Of a DNA stretch of 64,000 nt, positions 17,495 through 25,880 are shown piece by piece. The notes below the pieces were generated by a model, which saw only the letters and a program-made list of their open reading frames with translations, was not told the DNA's origin and ran no database searches. The translations under genes and the position numbers were made by a program. Positions within the stretch are counted from its first letter, which is position 1. Each line of letters begins with the position of its first letter. The DNA is from CAXQUZ01 sp942491145 (GTDB lineage: Bacteria > Myxococcota_A > UBA796 > UBA2385), in assembly GCA_942491145.1 (NCBI GenBank), contig CALOBC010000008.1, positions 124,001 to 188,000 of the forward strand. Direction: 5' to 3'.

Positions 17495-19021
17495 ATGTCC
17501 GCAGCTTCGAACCGGCCCTCTCCATTCCGGCCCGGAACCCACCTCTCCGAACACTATGTTGTGGAGGGACTGGTCCGTCTGGCGGAAGGGCGGATGTTCT
17601 ACATCGCCAACAATGATCGGCCTGACCGCGCCCGCCGGTTTTGCTGGGACTGCGGCAATGACGACTCTCCCCAGACCGCCGAGCGCTGTGTGGCGTGTGG
17701 TTCCGACATGTCGGTCCGCCGCTTCCTCGTGTCCGTGCGCTGGGATGGCGATGGCTTCCAAGCCTACGCAGACTACTTTGAGAAGCGCATCGACCACGAG
17801 GGCTTCGCGTCTCCGGTCGACATGTTCTTCCAGGATGGCGTGTTGTGCAGCGTTGTCGTGTGGGACGGTGAAAACCTCCTGCTCAACGAGGCCTCACCGC
17901 TCGACTTTGACCAGCTCGTCGACATGGCGATGCGGGCCACCGGGATCCTCGCGTACCTGCACCACAACGGCGTCGCCCTCGCTCGGCTGAGCCCGGCCAA
18001 TTTCTTGGTGCGGGACGGCGGCAAGATCGTGTTGTACGATCCCGACGTGCAAGAAGTCTTCGACGGCCCCGTGCCCGACGAAGACCGTGCGGCCGATGTC
18101 ACGATGCTGGCCCAGCTGCTGCAACGGCTGGTGGCCCCGAGTGCGCTGTCCTTGATTGGCACGCTCGACGAAGCCCTGGCTGGCGGCCACCACAGCGCCT
18201 ACGACTTCGGCATGGCGCTGGAACAAGGCGCGGCCCAGATCGCCACTGGCACCCCCACCCCGCCGATTGCGGCGATGAGCGACGTGGGCCTGCTGCGCAG
18301 CCTGAACGAAGACAACTGGGGCTGGGCTCAAGTCGGCGAGAACATCGAACTGCACGTCGTTGCAGACGGCATGGGCGGCCACGATAGCGGTGAGGTCGCC
18401 AGCGCGATGGCCGTGTCCATCATCTGCCGGGAAGCTGCTGCTCGCCTTCAAGGTCGCGCGGAAGTCACCCGGGAAGTGCTGGAAAATGTGCTCGAAGAGA
18501 GCTTCCAGCTGGGCAACAACGGCATCAAGCAGCACTCCGAGCGCATGCAAAACGACATGGGCACCACCATGGTCGCCGCGCTCGTCAAAGACAAGAGCAT
18601 CGCCTACGTCGCGAACGTGGGCGACTCCCGTGGCTACCTCTTGCGGGACCAGGTGCTGCATCAGGTCACGCGGGACCACAGCCTCGTCGCCCGCATGGTC
18701 GAGCAGAACCGGCTGACCGCCGAAGAAGCCCGCACCCATCCCCACTCGAACATCCTGCTCCGCACGGTCGGCACCGAGATGAATGTCGACATCGACATCT
18801 TCAGCGTCGACCTCGAGCCCGGTGACCAGCTCATGCTGTGCTCCGATGGGCTGTGGGGCGAGGTCGAAGACGACGACATCGAAGAGCTGATGAACCGGGC
18901 CGCCGATCCCCGCCAAGCGGCGTGGGACCTCGTGCGCGCTGCCCACCAAGGTGGCGGTCGGGACAATGTGACCGTGGTGATCTACACCGTGGCCAAGGAA
19001 GTCTCTGAAGACGAAGGCTGA
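17495..19021 (+). CDS. Zinc ribbon/pseudokinase-PP2C phosphatase fusion
   Basis: A 508-residue cytoplasmic signalling protein. Residues ~20-245 resemble a bacterial Ser/Thr kinase into which a CxxC...CxxC zinc ribbon is set (C50, C53, C65, C68). The expected catalytic HRDxxxxN reads ARLSPANFL (163-171) and the DFG position reads YDPDV (181-185), so phosphotransfer is unlikely. Residues ~260-500 form a PP2C phosphatase with its metal-binding set: LRSLNEDN, VADGMGGHDSG (D291), ANVGDSRGYLLR, LMLCSDGLWGEV and GGRDNVTVVI. It should remove phosphate from Ser/Thr sites, with the pseudokinase as a regulatory or docking part. It could oppose the kinase at 58063 or act upstream of the FHA regulator; that link is inference. 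Confidence 0.88.
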   Translation: MSAASNRPSPFRPGTHLSEHYVVEGLVRLAEGRMFYIANNDRPDRARRFCWDCGNDDSPQTAERCVACGSDMSVRRFLVSVRWDGDGFQAYADYFEKRIDHEGFASPVDMFFQDGVLCSVVVWDGENLLLNEASPLDFDQLVDMAMRATGILAYLHHNGVALARLSPANFLVRDGGKIVLYDPDVQEVFDGPVPDEDRAADVTMLAQLLQRLVAPSALSLIGTLDEALAGGHHSAYDFGMALEQGAAQIATGTPTPPIAAMSDVGLLRSLNEDNWGWAQVGENIELHVVADGMGGHDSGEVASAMAVSIICREAAARLQGRAEVTREVLENVLEESFQLGNNGIKQHSERMQNDMGTTMVAALVKDKSIAYVANVGDSRGYLLRDQVLHQVTRDHSLVARMVEQNRLTAEEARTHPHSNILLRTVGTEMNVDIDIFSVDLEPGDQLMLCSDGLWGEVEDDDIEELMNRAADPRQAAWDLVRAAHQGGGRDNVTVVIYTVAKEVSEDEG

Positions 19022-19081
19022 GGCTCGTTCCACTGCGGCCGTGTGCGCCTCGACGCGCGAGCTCGTCGCCGGTTGTCGCGC

Positions 19082-20470
19082 TCAGCTTGCCGCTTCTTCT
19101 CGCTGACGCATCGCAAAGGGCAGGACGATGCCCCGCGCAACCGCCTCGCAGCGAAGCTCCGAAGCCGGCACGGACGCCACGGACGCGGCCGGCAGCAGCA
19201 CGCGGAAGCACGCGCCACCCAAGCCGGCGCTCTCGGCCACCTGCACGCGCCCGCCATGGGCCGCCACAATGCGCTGCACCAGCGCGAGCCCTGCGCCCAT
19301 GCCGCTTCGGGCACCCGCAAGCTGAATGAACGGCGAGAAGATCCGGCTTCGGTCCCGTGAAGGCACGCCTCCGCCGTTGTCCTCGACCTCGAAGAAGACC
19401 TCCGGTCCGATGCGGCCGCCCAAGACCCGCACCACCGGTGCGCTGGGATCGCCGTACTTGAGAGCATTCTCGATGAGGTTCTGCGCCACTTGGGCGAGCA
19501 GTGCAGCACTGCCCAAGGCCTCAGGCAGGGGTCCACGGATCTCGACGGTGCCCCCGCTCTCATGGATTCGTGCCCTGAGCTGATCCACAGCTTGGCCCAG
19601 CGACGCGTCGAGGCACACCGGCTGGACGTCCACCAGCCGCCGACCGGCCTGGGCGAGCCCAAACAGCTCAGTGACCATGGACTCCATGCGGCTCACCGCC
19701 AAGAGGCCCTCGTCGAGACTCTCCACCGCTTCAGACATGTCGTCGGACTCCCGGGCCATCGCCAAGCTGAGCTTGAGGGCGGTCAGCGGCGAGCGGAGGT
19801 CGTGTCCCACGGCCGCATTGAACTGCTCCAGCGCCAGGTTCTGCTCCAGGAGCGAGGCGTTCGAGGCAGCGAGGCGACGGGACTGCAGGGCCACCTCGCG
19901 GCGCAAGCCCACGGCCTCCACCTGGCAAGCCCGGACGCCTGCCGGCCACACACTGGTGACCAGCCACGCTGCCCCGGCGAGTGCACCGAGCTGCAGCCAC
20001 TCCAAGTGCGGACCGGTCCCGACGTCCATCGGCGTCAGTCCCTGGGCCCACAGCAGCGCGGCGCCGCTCAACGTGGCCAGGAGGCCCGCGAAGCCCGCCC
20101 GTCCGCCGATCGCGGCGATGCCCGCGACACAGCCGACTGCGCCGGTGAGGGCCACCGGGGTCAAGGCGGGGGTCGACACGGCGAGAGAGACCAACAACAC
20201 GGCATCCACGCCAAACAGTAGGTCAACCCGACACCGAGCCCGACGCCCCGTGGCGTGGGCAAACCAGGCCGCGGTGCCCAGTGCACAAAACGCTGCACCG
20301 GTCGCACCAGCCCCCAGCGCCGTCCTCGGGTCGGCGCCCATCACAGCCGCAGCGGCGGCCGCGCTGGCCAGACTCAGCGCAACAACGGTGTGAGCCCAGA
20401 GGGCCCAAGGCGGTCGTCGAGTGCTTGGGGACACTGCGACAACGGACGATGTGAGCAGGGATTCGGACAC
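19082..20470 (-). CDS. Membrane sensor histidine kinase
   Basis: A 462-residue two-component sensor. Residues ~25-175 contain about six hydrophobic helices with very short loops, an integral-membrane sensor like those in 5/6TM-type kinases, with no large periplasmic domain. A coiled coil (~180-215) leads to the phosphoacceptor box AAVGHDLRSPLTALK (H223). The ATPase domain then shows the N box NLIENALKYG, DNGGGV, and the G2-like GMGAGLALVQRIV. No receiver gene is adjacent, so it is an orphan kinase. The GTG at 20470 has GAGG seven bases upstream. It is convergent with the PP2C gene and divergent from the acyltransferase, with a 231-bp gap. Confidence 0.92.
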   Translation of the reverse strand: MSESLLTSSVVAVSPSTRRPPWALWAHTVVALSLASAAAAAAVMGADPRTALGAGATGAAFCALGTAAWFAHATGRRARCRVDLLFGVDAVLLVSLAVSTPALTPVALTGAVGCVAGIAAIGGRAGFAGLLATLSGAALLWAQGLTPMDVGTGPHLEWLQLGALAGAAWLVTSVWPAGVRACQVEAVGLRREVALQSRRLAASNASLLEQNLALEQFNAAVGHDLRSPLTALKLSLAMARESDDMSEAVESLDEGLLAVSRMESMVTELFGLAQAGRRLVDVQPVCLDASLGQAVDQLRARIHESGGTVEIRGPLPEALGSAALLAQVAQNLIENALKYGDPSAPVVRVLGGRIGPEVFFEVEDNGGGVPSRDRSRIFSPFIQLAGARSGMGAGLALVQRIVAAHGGRVQVAESAGLGGACFRVLLPAASVASVPASELRCEAVARGIVLPFAMRQREEAAS

Positions 20471-20701
20471 GGCTGAGCCTCGGGTCTGACCGTCCCAACG
20501 GATCTCTCCTCGAATTCGATGAGGTCCCACAGCCGCTGTCCGGGGGGAAGCACCGCGGGACCACCATCGACGGGGAAAGCCGACGTGCCTGCCGCCGGAA
20601 CCAACCGGTTATGCGCGCAGTTCGCGTCGCCCTCCCAGGCACCTCCGTGCACCGGGGCCCGCTGGCCCTCCCACTCGACAGACCACCGCGAGGAGCACTT
20701 C

Positions 20702-21571
20702 GTGACCGAGGTCTTCCCCCCGCATCCGGACCATGAGGCACTGTCCTGCCTCACGCCGACTGAGCGCCGCTGGTACAGCGTCACCGACCGCTTCAACCGC
20801 CACCTGAAGTGGTTTGGCGTGTTCTGGATCCGCACCATCGGATGCGCCATCGTCTGGGTCTGCGCCGGCAACCGCCTCGTGATTGAAGGCCGCGACAAGC
20901 TCGCCACCTTCACCCCAGAGACCCGCGCGCTGGTGGTCGCCAACCACCGCTCATTCTGGGACTTCTACGTATTCTCCTATATCGTGCTCCGCATGAGCAA
21001 GATGGGGGGACGGGTATTCTTCCCCGTGCGGGCCAAGTTCTTCTACAGCCGCGCCATCGGCGGGTGGATGAACGCGCTGATCACCATGATGGCGATGTTC
21101 CCACCGATCCTCACCGCAAAGCGGGGCCGGGCCTGGAACAAGTACGCAGTCGACCGGCTAAAGCAGGAATTGCAGCAGCCCGGCACCTTCGTGGGCATCC
21201 ATCCCGAGGGCACCCGCAACCGCAACCCTGACCCATACACCTTTCTCAAGGCCAACATCGGTGCTGGTCAGATCGCGCTGGCCCTGGACGGCATCCGCAT
21301 CGTCCCGGCGTTCATCATGGGCATGACGAACAACCTGGCGCGTGAGTTCTGGTGGAATTGGACCAACCCGAAGGCCCACATGATCACGGTCTGCATCGGC
21401 GATGACATCGATCTGACCGACCTGCGCTCCGAGACCGTCCGCCTGAGCGTGTACAAGCGGGCCGCCGACCGGTGCATGGACGCCGTGCGCAAGGTCGCAG
21501 AAGACCAGCGCGAGGCCCCCCAACCCGTCCCTCCCCTCTCCCGCAGCGAGCCGGTGCCCGTCGAGGCCTGA
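20702..21571 (+). CDS. PlsC-type 1-acyl-glycerol-3-phosphate acyltransferase
   Basis: A 289-residue acyltransferase of the PlsC/LPLAT family, which transfers acyl groups to lysophosphatidate or a related lysolipid at the inner membrane. The catalytic NHxxxxD motif is NHRSFWD (N81-D87) and the substrate-binding motif is HPEGTRNR (E169-R172). Hydrophobic segments near residues 38-55 and 122-137 fit membrane attachment. GAGGAG six bases before the GTG at 20702 decides the start; an earlier in-frame ATG at 20519 would add an unrelated stretch. It lies 31 bp before a second acyltransferase gene, so the two probably form an operon for membrane lipid synthesis. Confidence 0.9.
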   Translation: MTEVFPPHPDHEALSCLTPTERRWYSVTDRFNRHLKWFGVFWIRTIGCAIVWVCAGNRLVIEGRDKLATFTPETRALVVANHRSFWDFYVFSYIVLRMSKMGGRVFFPVRAKFFYSRAIGGWMNALITMMAMFPPILTAKRGRAWNKYAVDRLKQELQQPGTFVGIHPEGTRNRNPDPYTFLKANIGAGQIALALDGIRIVPAFIMGMTNNLAREFWWNWTNPKAHMITVCIGDDIDLTDLRSETVRLSVYKRAADRCMDAVRKVAEDQREAPQPVPPLSRSEPVPVEA

Positions 21572-21602
21572 GCTGTCCGCAACTCTTGGCCAAGGCCCGA
21601 GC

Positions 21603-22856
21603 ATGAACGAACAAACGGAGACTGGCCAAGAAGCGCCTTGCCAGACGCTCAGCGGCACCGCCAATTTGCCGGCTTGGCGCTATGGCTTGTACGTGTCGCA
21701 CCGCGCCCTGCTCCAGAGCCTGAACCCGATGTTCGCTCGGGTCCACGCCCAGGGCACCGAGACCCTGCCCAAGACTGGCCCCTACCTGCTGCTGCCGAAC
21801 CACACGGCCTTCATCGACCCCTTCTTTATGGGCCTGCCCCTCGGTCGCCCGTCCCACTACATGGCCTCTGCCCAGGCCCTTCGGACCCCCATCTTCGGCG
21901 ACTGGCTGCAAGCACTGGGCGCGTTTCCGAAGATCAAGTACGTAAAAGACCGCTCATCGATGAAGCTGATGAGCGACCTGTACAACCAAGGGCATGTGGT
22001 CACCATCTTCCCCGAGGGACGGCGGTCTTGGGACGGCATCACCCGGCCGCTGCTGCCGGGCATCGGGCGCACGGTCAAGCGCATGAACGCCCGCGTGGTG
22101 GTCGCGCGCATGACGTCGACGTACCTGTTCCATCCGCGGTGGGCGAAGTGGCCCCGGTACGTGCCCAACCTGATCGAGTATGAGCCGCCCATCGAGTACG
22201 ACGCGTCGGCCACCCCCGAAGAGATCACCGCCGACATCCAGCGGAAGATGAGCGTCACCCCCCGGCTTCCGGAGGGCTTCCGAACCGGTGGGCGGCGGAT
22301 GGCCGAGGGCCTGCCGAACCTGCTGTGGGCGTGCCCACGGTGCTTCAGCCTGGGCGGTCTCGACGTGGTCGGCCCCCACAACAACCACCTGCACTGTCGC
22401 GCTTGCGGCATGGGCTGGGAGCTGAATGTGGCGACCCAGCTGTTGCCCGCGGACGGGGGGGAAGTCCTCACCGCCGGCGAAGCCTGGAACCGGGTTGTCG
22501 AGCACTTTGGCCGCAAACCGATCCAGCTGCCCACCCGCGACACACGGGGCGGTGTGGTGCTCTACAACGCGAGGGGGGAGATCAGCCGCTTGCGCCGCGG
22601 ACACGGGGCAGTGTCATTGGCACAAGGACCCCTGCTGCTCACCGAGACCCGGTTGAGCGTGATGTCGACAGGCGGCGAGGTCTGGGGAATCGACCTCAAG
22701 GACCTGTCCACCGTGAGTGTCGAGCTTGGCAACCGGGTGCAGCTCCGGGCCGGCGACACGATGTACCAGCTCGACACCCAAGGTGACTCCATCCTCAAGT
22801 GGGGCCACTTCATCAAGCGCTGGCGGGACCCCGACGATCCGATCGAGCTGGGCTGA
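21603..22856 (+). CDS. PlsC-type acyltransferase with zinc ribbon and extra C-terminal domain
   Basis: A 417-residue protein. Residues ~20-215 form a second PlsC-type acyltransferase with NHTAFID (N66-D72) and FPEGRRSW (E138-R140). A four-cysteine zinc ribbon follows (C244, C247, C265, C268; ACPRC...HCRACG). A domain of about 100 residues with alternating beta strands closes the chain (VVLYNARGEISRLRRG, LLLTETRLSVMSTGGEVWGIDL, SVELGNRVQLRAGDTMYQLD) and recalls a PH/GRAM-like fold. Such a fusion is not usual for PlsC; the added domains may bind lipid or a partner protein. It is the second gene of a two-gene operon and overlaps the convergent methyltransferase gene by 44 bp. Confidence 0.85.
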   Translation: MNEQTETGQEAPCQTLSGTANLPAWRYGLYVSHRALLQSLNPMFARVHAQGTETLPKTGPYLLLPNHTAFIDPFFMGLPLGRPSHYMASAQALRTPIFGDWLQALGAFPKIKYVKDRSSMKLMSDLYNQGHVVTIFPEGRRSWDGITRPLLPGIGRTVKRMNARVVVARMTSTYLFHPRWAKWPRYVPNLIEYEPPIEYDASATPEEITADIQRKMSVTPRLPEGFRTGGRRMAEGLPNLLWACPRCFSLGGLDVVGPHNNHLHCRACGMGWELNVATQLLPADGGEVLTAGEAWNRVVEHFGRKPIQLPTRDTRGGVVLYNARGEISRLRRGHGAVSLAQGPLLLTETRLSVMSTGGEVWGIDLKDLSTVSVELGNRVQLRAGDTMYQLDTQGDSILKWGHFIKRWRDPDDPIELG

Positions 22857-24279
22857 GGCTGGCATGCGAGGGCTTGCCGATGAGCAGCGCCGGGAAGCGG
22901 GTGATGACCGGTCCCGGCCCATCCTCCACAATGGCCACATCCCGCAAGCCCTGCACCACCTCTGGCGTGGGTGCACTGGCAGCGGTCCACGCACGGGCCG
23001 CCAGCCGCTGACCGGCTGCGTGATGGAGTGCCCGCAGTGCCGCGTGCCCTGGACGACCGAGCCAACGCGCGCCGAGGTCAGCCTGAAGCAGCACATGCAG
23101 GGGCACCAGCCGTGCACTCAAGCCGAGGCCCCGGGCCACCCCCATGAGGTGCCCGAAGTGGATGCTGACTTCAGGGTGGTCCAGGTGGGTGGTCTCTTGG
23201 GGCAGCTCATCGACCGCGCCGAACTCGGTGATGAACGCCCCGCCCCCGGGCACGAGCACGCGGCCAATCTCTTCGAGAAGCTGCCATGCACCGAGGTTGT
23301 AGGGACCGGCCCCCGGGAGCACTTCGAGGCCGTAGCGGGCCACTCGCTGGGCGACCTCGGTGTGGAGTGCCGAGCGCTCGTGGCCGTCCCACAGCACCGC
23401 CGAGAGATCTGCAATGACCTCGTTGTTCAGCAATAGATCCACACTCTCGTCGCTCAGCGGCAGCGCACATGCGTCGCCGCGCAGGCCCCGGCTCTCGGGA
23501 CAGCGCAGCGCTTGGGCATCCAGCAGCCCAGGCGACCGGTCGATCCGCAGGTAGTCGGCAGGGAGCTGCTCGGTGGCGGCGGCGGCGGCCCAGAAGTCCC
23601 GCGCCAGCTCGCCCGTGCCCGGTCCCACCTCGACAATGCGCAGCCCTGCGCGCATCAGGCCCTCTCGGTGCAGCGCTCCACACAGCCGGGCGCCGTACCG
23701 CTCCCCACCCAGCGCGGCGTGTGGCTCTGCAAAGGCGTGGGCCACGGTCGTCTCGCGGTCGTCGAAGTGGCCGTCGGCATCGACGATGTTGTCGTGGAAG
23801 GCCCCCAGCGTGGTCGCGCCCTGAGCGTCGTGTTGGTCCACGCTGCGGGCATGGCGAGGGCGGGGCGGGCCCCACAACGTGCGTGCGCCACGGTACCGGG
23901 GGGAGGGCACACTTGGATGGAGCTGAAGGGCCTGAACATCCGCCTTTGTGAGCCGCGCCGCAAGCCCGCGGGCCACCGTGTCAGGCACGCGGGCATGGAT
24001 CGCCGCCTGCTGGAGGGTGCGGGCATCGTTGAGCGAGGACCACAGCCGAGACTCCTGCGCCGCCAACGGCAACGCACGGAAGGGGGGGCCACCGGGGCCC
24101 GGTCGCAGGGGGTGCGGGGCCCACAGTGCCGGGCGAGCGGGCAGGTGCAGCGTCCACCAGGACCGCACCGCCACGAGGTCCAGCACATCACCAGCATAGG
24201 CTGCACCACGGCACACACGTCCAGTTGCATCATCCCAGGGGACAGTCCGCCCGCCACCGATCGGGACCGTGACCATCAC
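22813..24279 (-). CDS. SAM-dependent methyltransferase with N-terminal extension
   Basis: A 488-residue protein. A class I methyltransferase domain begins near residue 215 with motif I VEVGPGTGELAR, then LRIDRSPGLLDAQ (acidic residue for the ribose), GDACALPL and DLLLNNEVIADL. The first ~200 residues are of another type, Trp- and Pro-rich with a helical part (LNDARTLQQAAIHARVPDTVARGLAARL), possibly a winged-helix-like substrate domain as seen in peptide-modifying methyltransferases. The methyl acceptor is unknown. The start is uncertain (ATG at 24279 or 24276). The 3' end overlaps the convergent acyltransferase by 44 bp. Confidence 0.75.
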   Translation of the reverse strand: MMVTVPIGGGRTVPWDDATGRVCRGAAYAGDVLDLVAVRSWWTLHLPARPALWAPHPLRPGPGGPPFRALPLAAQESRLWSSLNDARTLQQAAIHARVPDTVARGLAARLTKADVQALQLHPSVPSPRYRGARTLWGPPRPRHARSVDQHDAQGATTLGAFHDNIVDADGHFDDRETTVAHAFAEPHAALGGERYGARLCGALHREGLMRAGLRIVEVGPGTGELARDFWAAAAATEQLPADYLRIDRSPGLLDAQALRCPESRGLRGDACALPLSDESVDLLLNNEVIADLSAVLWDGHERSALHTEVAQRVARYGLEVLPGAGPYNLGAWQLLEEIGRVLVPGGGAFITEFGAVDELPQETTHLDHPEVSIHFGHLMGVARGLGLSARLVPLHVLLQADLGARWLGRPGHAALRALHHAAGQRLAARAWTAASAPTPEVVQGLRDVAIVEDGPGPVITRFPALLIGKPSHASLSPARSDRRGPASA

Positions 24280-24492
24280 CGCGCCACTGACTGTCGCAGG
24301 GGTGGACTGAACCGCCCAGTGCGGCGTGGGCTGCCGCCAGCACAGGGAAGAGCAGGACTGGTCATGGGCGCCTCCGGTTGCCGGCCATCCTACAGGGGAC
24401 CAGCCACTGCGGGGCCACAGGCGTGGATGACGGCCCCAGCATCCGCGCAGGCCGACGTCCCGGATAGAGAGCAGGCTCTCCCCGGATGGCCC

Positions 24493-25758
24493 ATGCGTCG
24501 TGCGCTCCCCCTTGCCCTGCTGACCCTGACACTTGGCTGTGATGGCCTGCGCGCGGTCGTCATCGACAACTACCCCACGGCCTACTCGGCAGAAGCGGGG
24601 CCTGCGGTGCGCCGCACAACCCCCGGGGCGATCGACGGACCAGATCTCGCACGCCTCCAGCTCAGTGCCCCGGTGGCCCTAGCAGAGCTGGTCACGGGGC
24701 TGAACCAGCCCACGGACATCCAGTTCCCCCCCGGGCGCAGCGATGTGATGGTGGTGCTCCAGAAAGATGGACGGGCACGGCGCTTCTCCATCCACGGGCC
24801 CGTCCAGGACCTCGGTGACCTCTTTGTGCTTGCCGTGCCCACCCGCTCCGAGCAGGGGCTGCTGGGTCTGGCCTTTCATCCCCGGTTTGGCCCCACCGGC
24901 GGCGACATCTTCGTCAACCACATTGTTGAAGACGACGGCAAAGACAAGGACCGCACTCGGGTCAGCCGCATGACGGTCCAGATCGAGGGCGAGCGCTGGA
25001 CGGCCGGTCCACCAACCATCGTGCTGGAGCAAGCCCAGCCGTACGCCAACCACAACGCGGGCCAGCTGGCATTTGGCCCAGACGGCATGCTCTACGTCGG
25101 CTTTGGGGACGGCGGCTGGCGAGACGACCCCCACGGTGAAGGCCAAGACGCCAGCGGATGGCTCGGCTCCATGCTCCGCATCGACGTTGACAATACCCTT
25201 CCCTACGCCATTCCCAAGGACAACCCCTTCCTCGATAGCGAAGGGGTTGCGCCGGAGACCTGGGCGGTGGGGCTGCGCAACCCGTGGCGCTACACCTTCG
25301 CCCCGGATGGTCGCCTCGTCGTCGCGGATGTCGGCCAGAACCTCTGGGAGGAAGTGTCCATCGTGTCCGCCGGGTCCAACCTCGGCTGGAACATCCGCGA
25401 AGGCCGCCACTGCTTTGGGACCGAGTCCCGGTGCCCAGAACCCGCAGCCGGCGGCATGACCGACCCCTTCTGGGAGTACGGGCATGGCCAAGACGGCGCG
25501 AGCATCACGGGCGGCCCGGTGTATGAGGGGACAGCCGTACCAGAGCTGAAGGGTCGCTACATCGTGGGGGACTTCGTGAGCGGACGCATCTGGGCGCTGC
25601 CCTTGCCCGGCGACACCAAAGCGAACCCCGCCGTGGTCAAGGCGACCGCGCTTGGCCACTGGAAGCTCCTGATCAGCACGTTTGGCAAGAGCAGCGACGG
25701 CGAGATCTATGTGGCGGACTACAACGGGGCTGTGCACAAGCTCGTCCTGGCACCCTGA
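24493..25758 (+). CDS. PQQ-type soluble sugar dehydrogenase-like lipoprotein
   Basis: A 421-residue envelope protein with a lipobox (LLTLTLGCDG, Cys near residue 16) and a six-bladed beta-propeller of the soluble glucose dehydrogenase (GSDH/YliI) family. Recognisable pieces are LVTGLNQPTDIQFPPG, SEQGLLGLAFHPRFG, YANHNAGQLAFGPDGMLYVGFGDGG (active-site His region), GSMLRIDVDN, GLRNPWRYTFAPDGRLVVADVGQNLWEEV, and ISTFGKSSDGEIYVADYNGAVHKL. Relatives oxidise aldose sugars with PQQ; whether this one binds PQQ is not shown. The ATG at 24493 gives the lipoprotein signal. It is divergent from the methyltransferase gene. Confidence 0.88.
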   Translation: MRRALPLALLTLTLGCDGLRAVVIDNYPTAYSAEAGPAVRRTTPGAIDGPDLARLQLSAPVALAELVTGLNQPTDIQFPPGRSDVMVVLQKDGRARRFSIHGPVQDLGDLFVLAVPTRSEQGLLGLAFHPRFGPTGGDIFVNHIVEDDGKDKDRTRVSRMTVQIEGERWTAGPPTIVLEQAQPYANHNAGQLAFGPDGMLYVGFGDGGWRDDPHGEGQDASGWLGSMLRIDVDNTLPYAIPKDNPFLDSEGVAPETWAVGLRNPWRYTFAPDGRLVVADVGQNLWEEVSIVSAGSNLGWNIREGRHCFGTESRCPEPAAGGMTDPFWEYGHGQDGASITGGPVYEGTAVPELKGRYIVGDFVSGRIWALPLPGDTKANPAVVKATALGHWKLLISTFGKSSDGEIYVADYNGAVHKLVLAP

Positions 25759-25832
25759 TCCGAGAGCGGTCCACGGGCGCCTCCCCGCAGCGGGACCTTC
25801 GGGCCAGACGGACCTGCGGCCGGCCCCAAAAC

Positions 25833-25853
25833 TGCATATAGTTTGGATATAGG
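25833..25853 (+). promoter_or_regulatory. AT-rich element with repeated ATATAG upstream of epimerase gene
   Basis: TGCATATAG (25833-25841) and GGATATAGG (25845-25853) form an AT-rich patch in a very GC-rich region, 30-50 bp before the epimerase start. TATAGT at 25837 could serve as a -10. The nine bases TGCATATAG recur at 27264-27272, just before the photolyase gene, so this may also be a regulator site. Confidence 0.35.
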
Positions 25854-25880
25854 CGGACCACGGGTCCGAAAGGGAACACA

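Noticed and set aside
20471..20701. 231-bp gap between kinase and acyltransferase searched for coding or repeats
   Set aside because: An in-frame extension of the acyltransferase exists but lacks family similarity, and a strong ribosome site sits right at 20690; nothing else was seen.
24280..24492. 213-bp divergent gap before the sugar dehydrogenase gene
   Set aside because: No convincing promoter, small gene or repeat could be picked out by eye.
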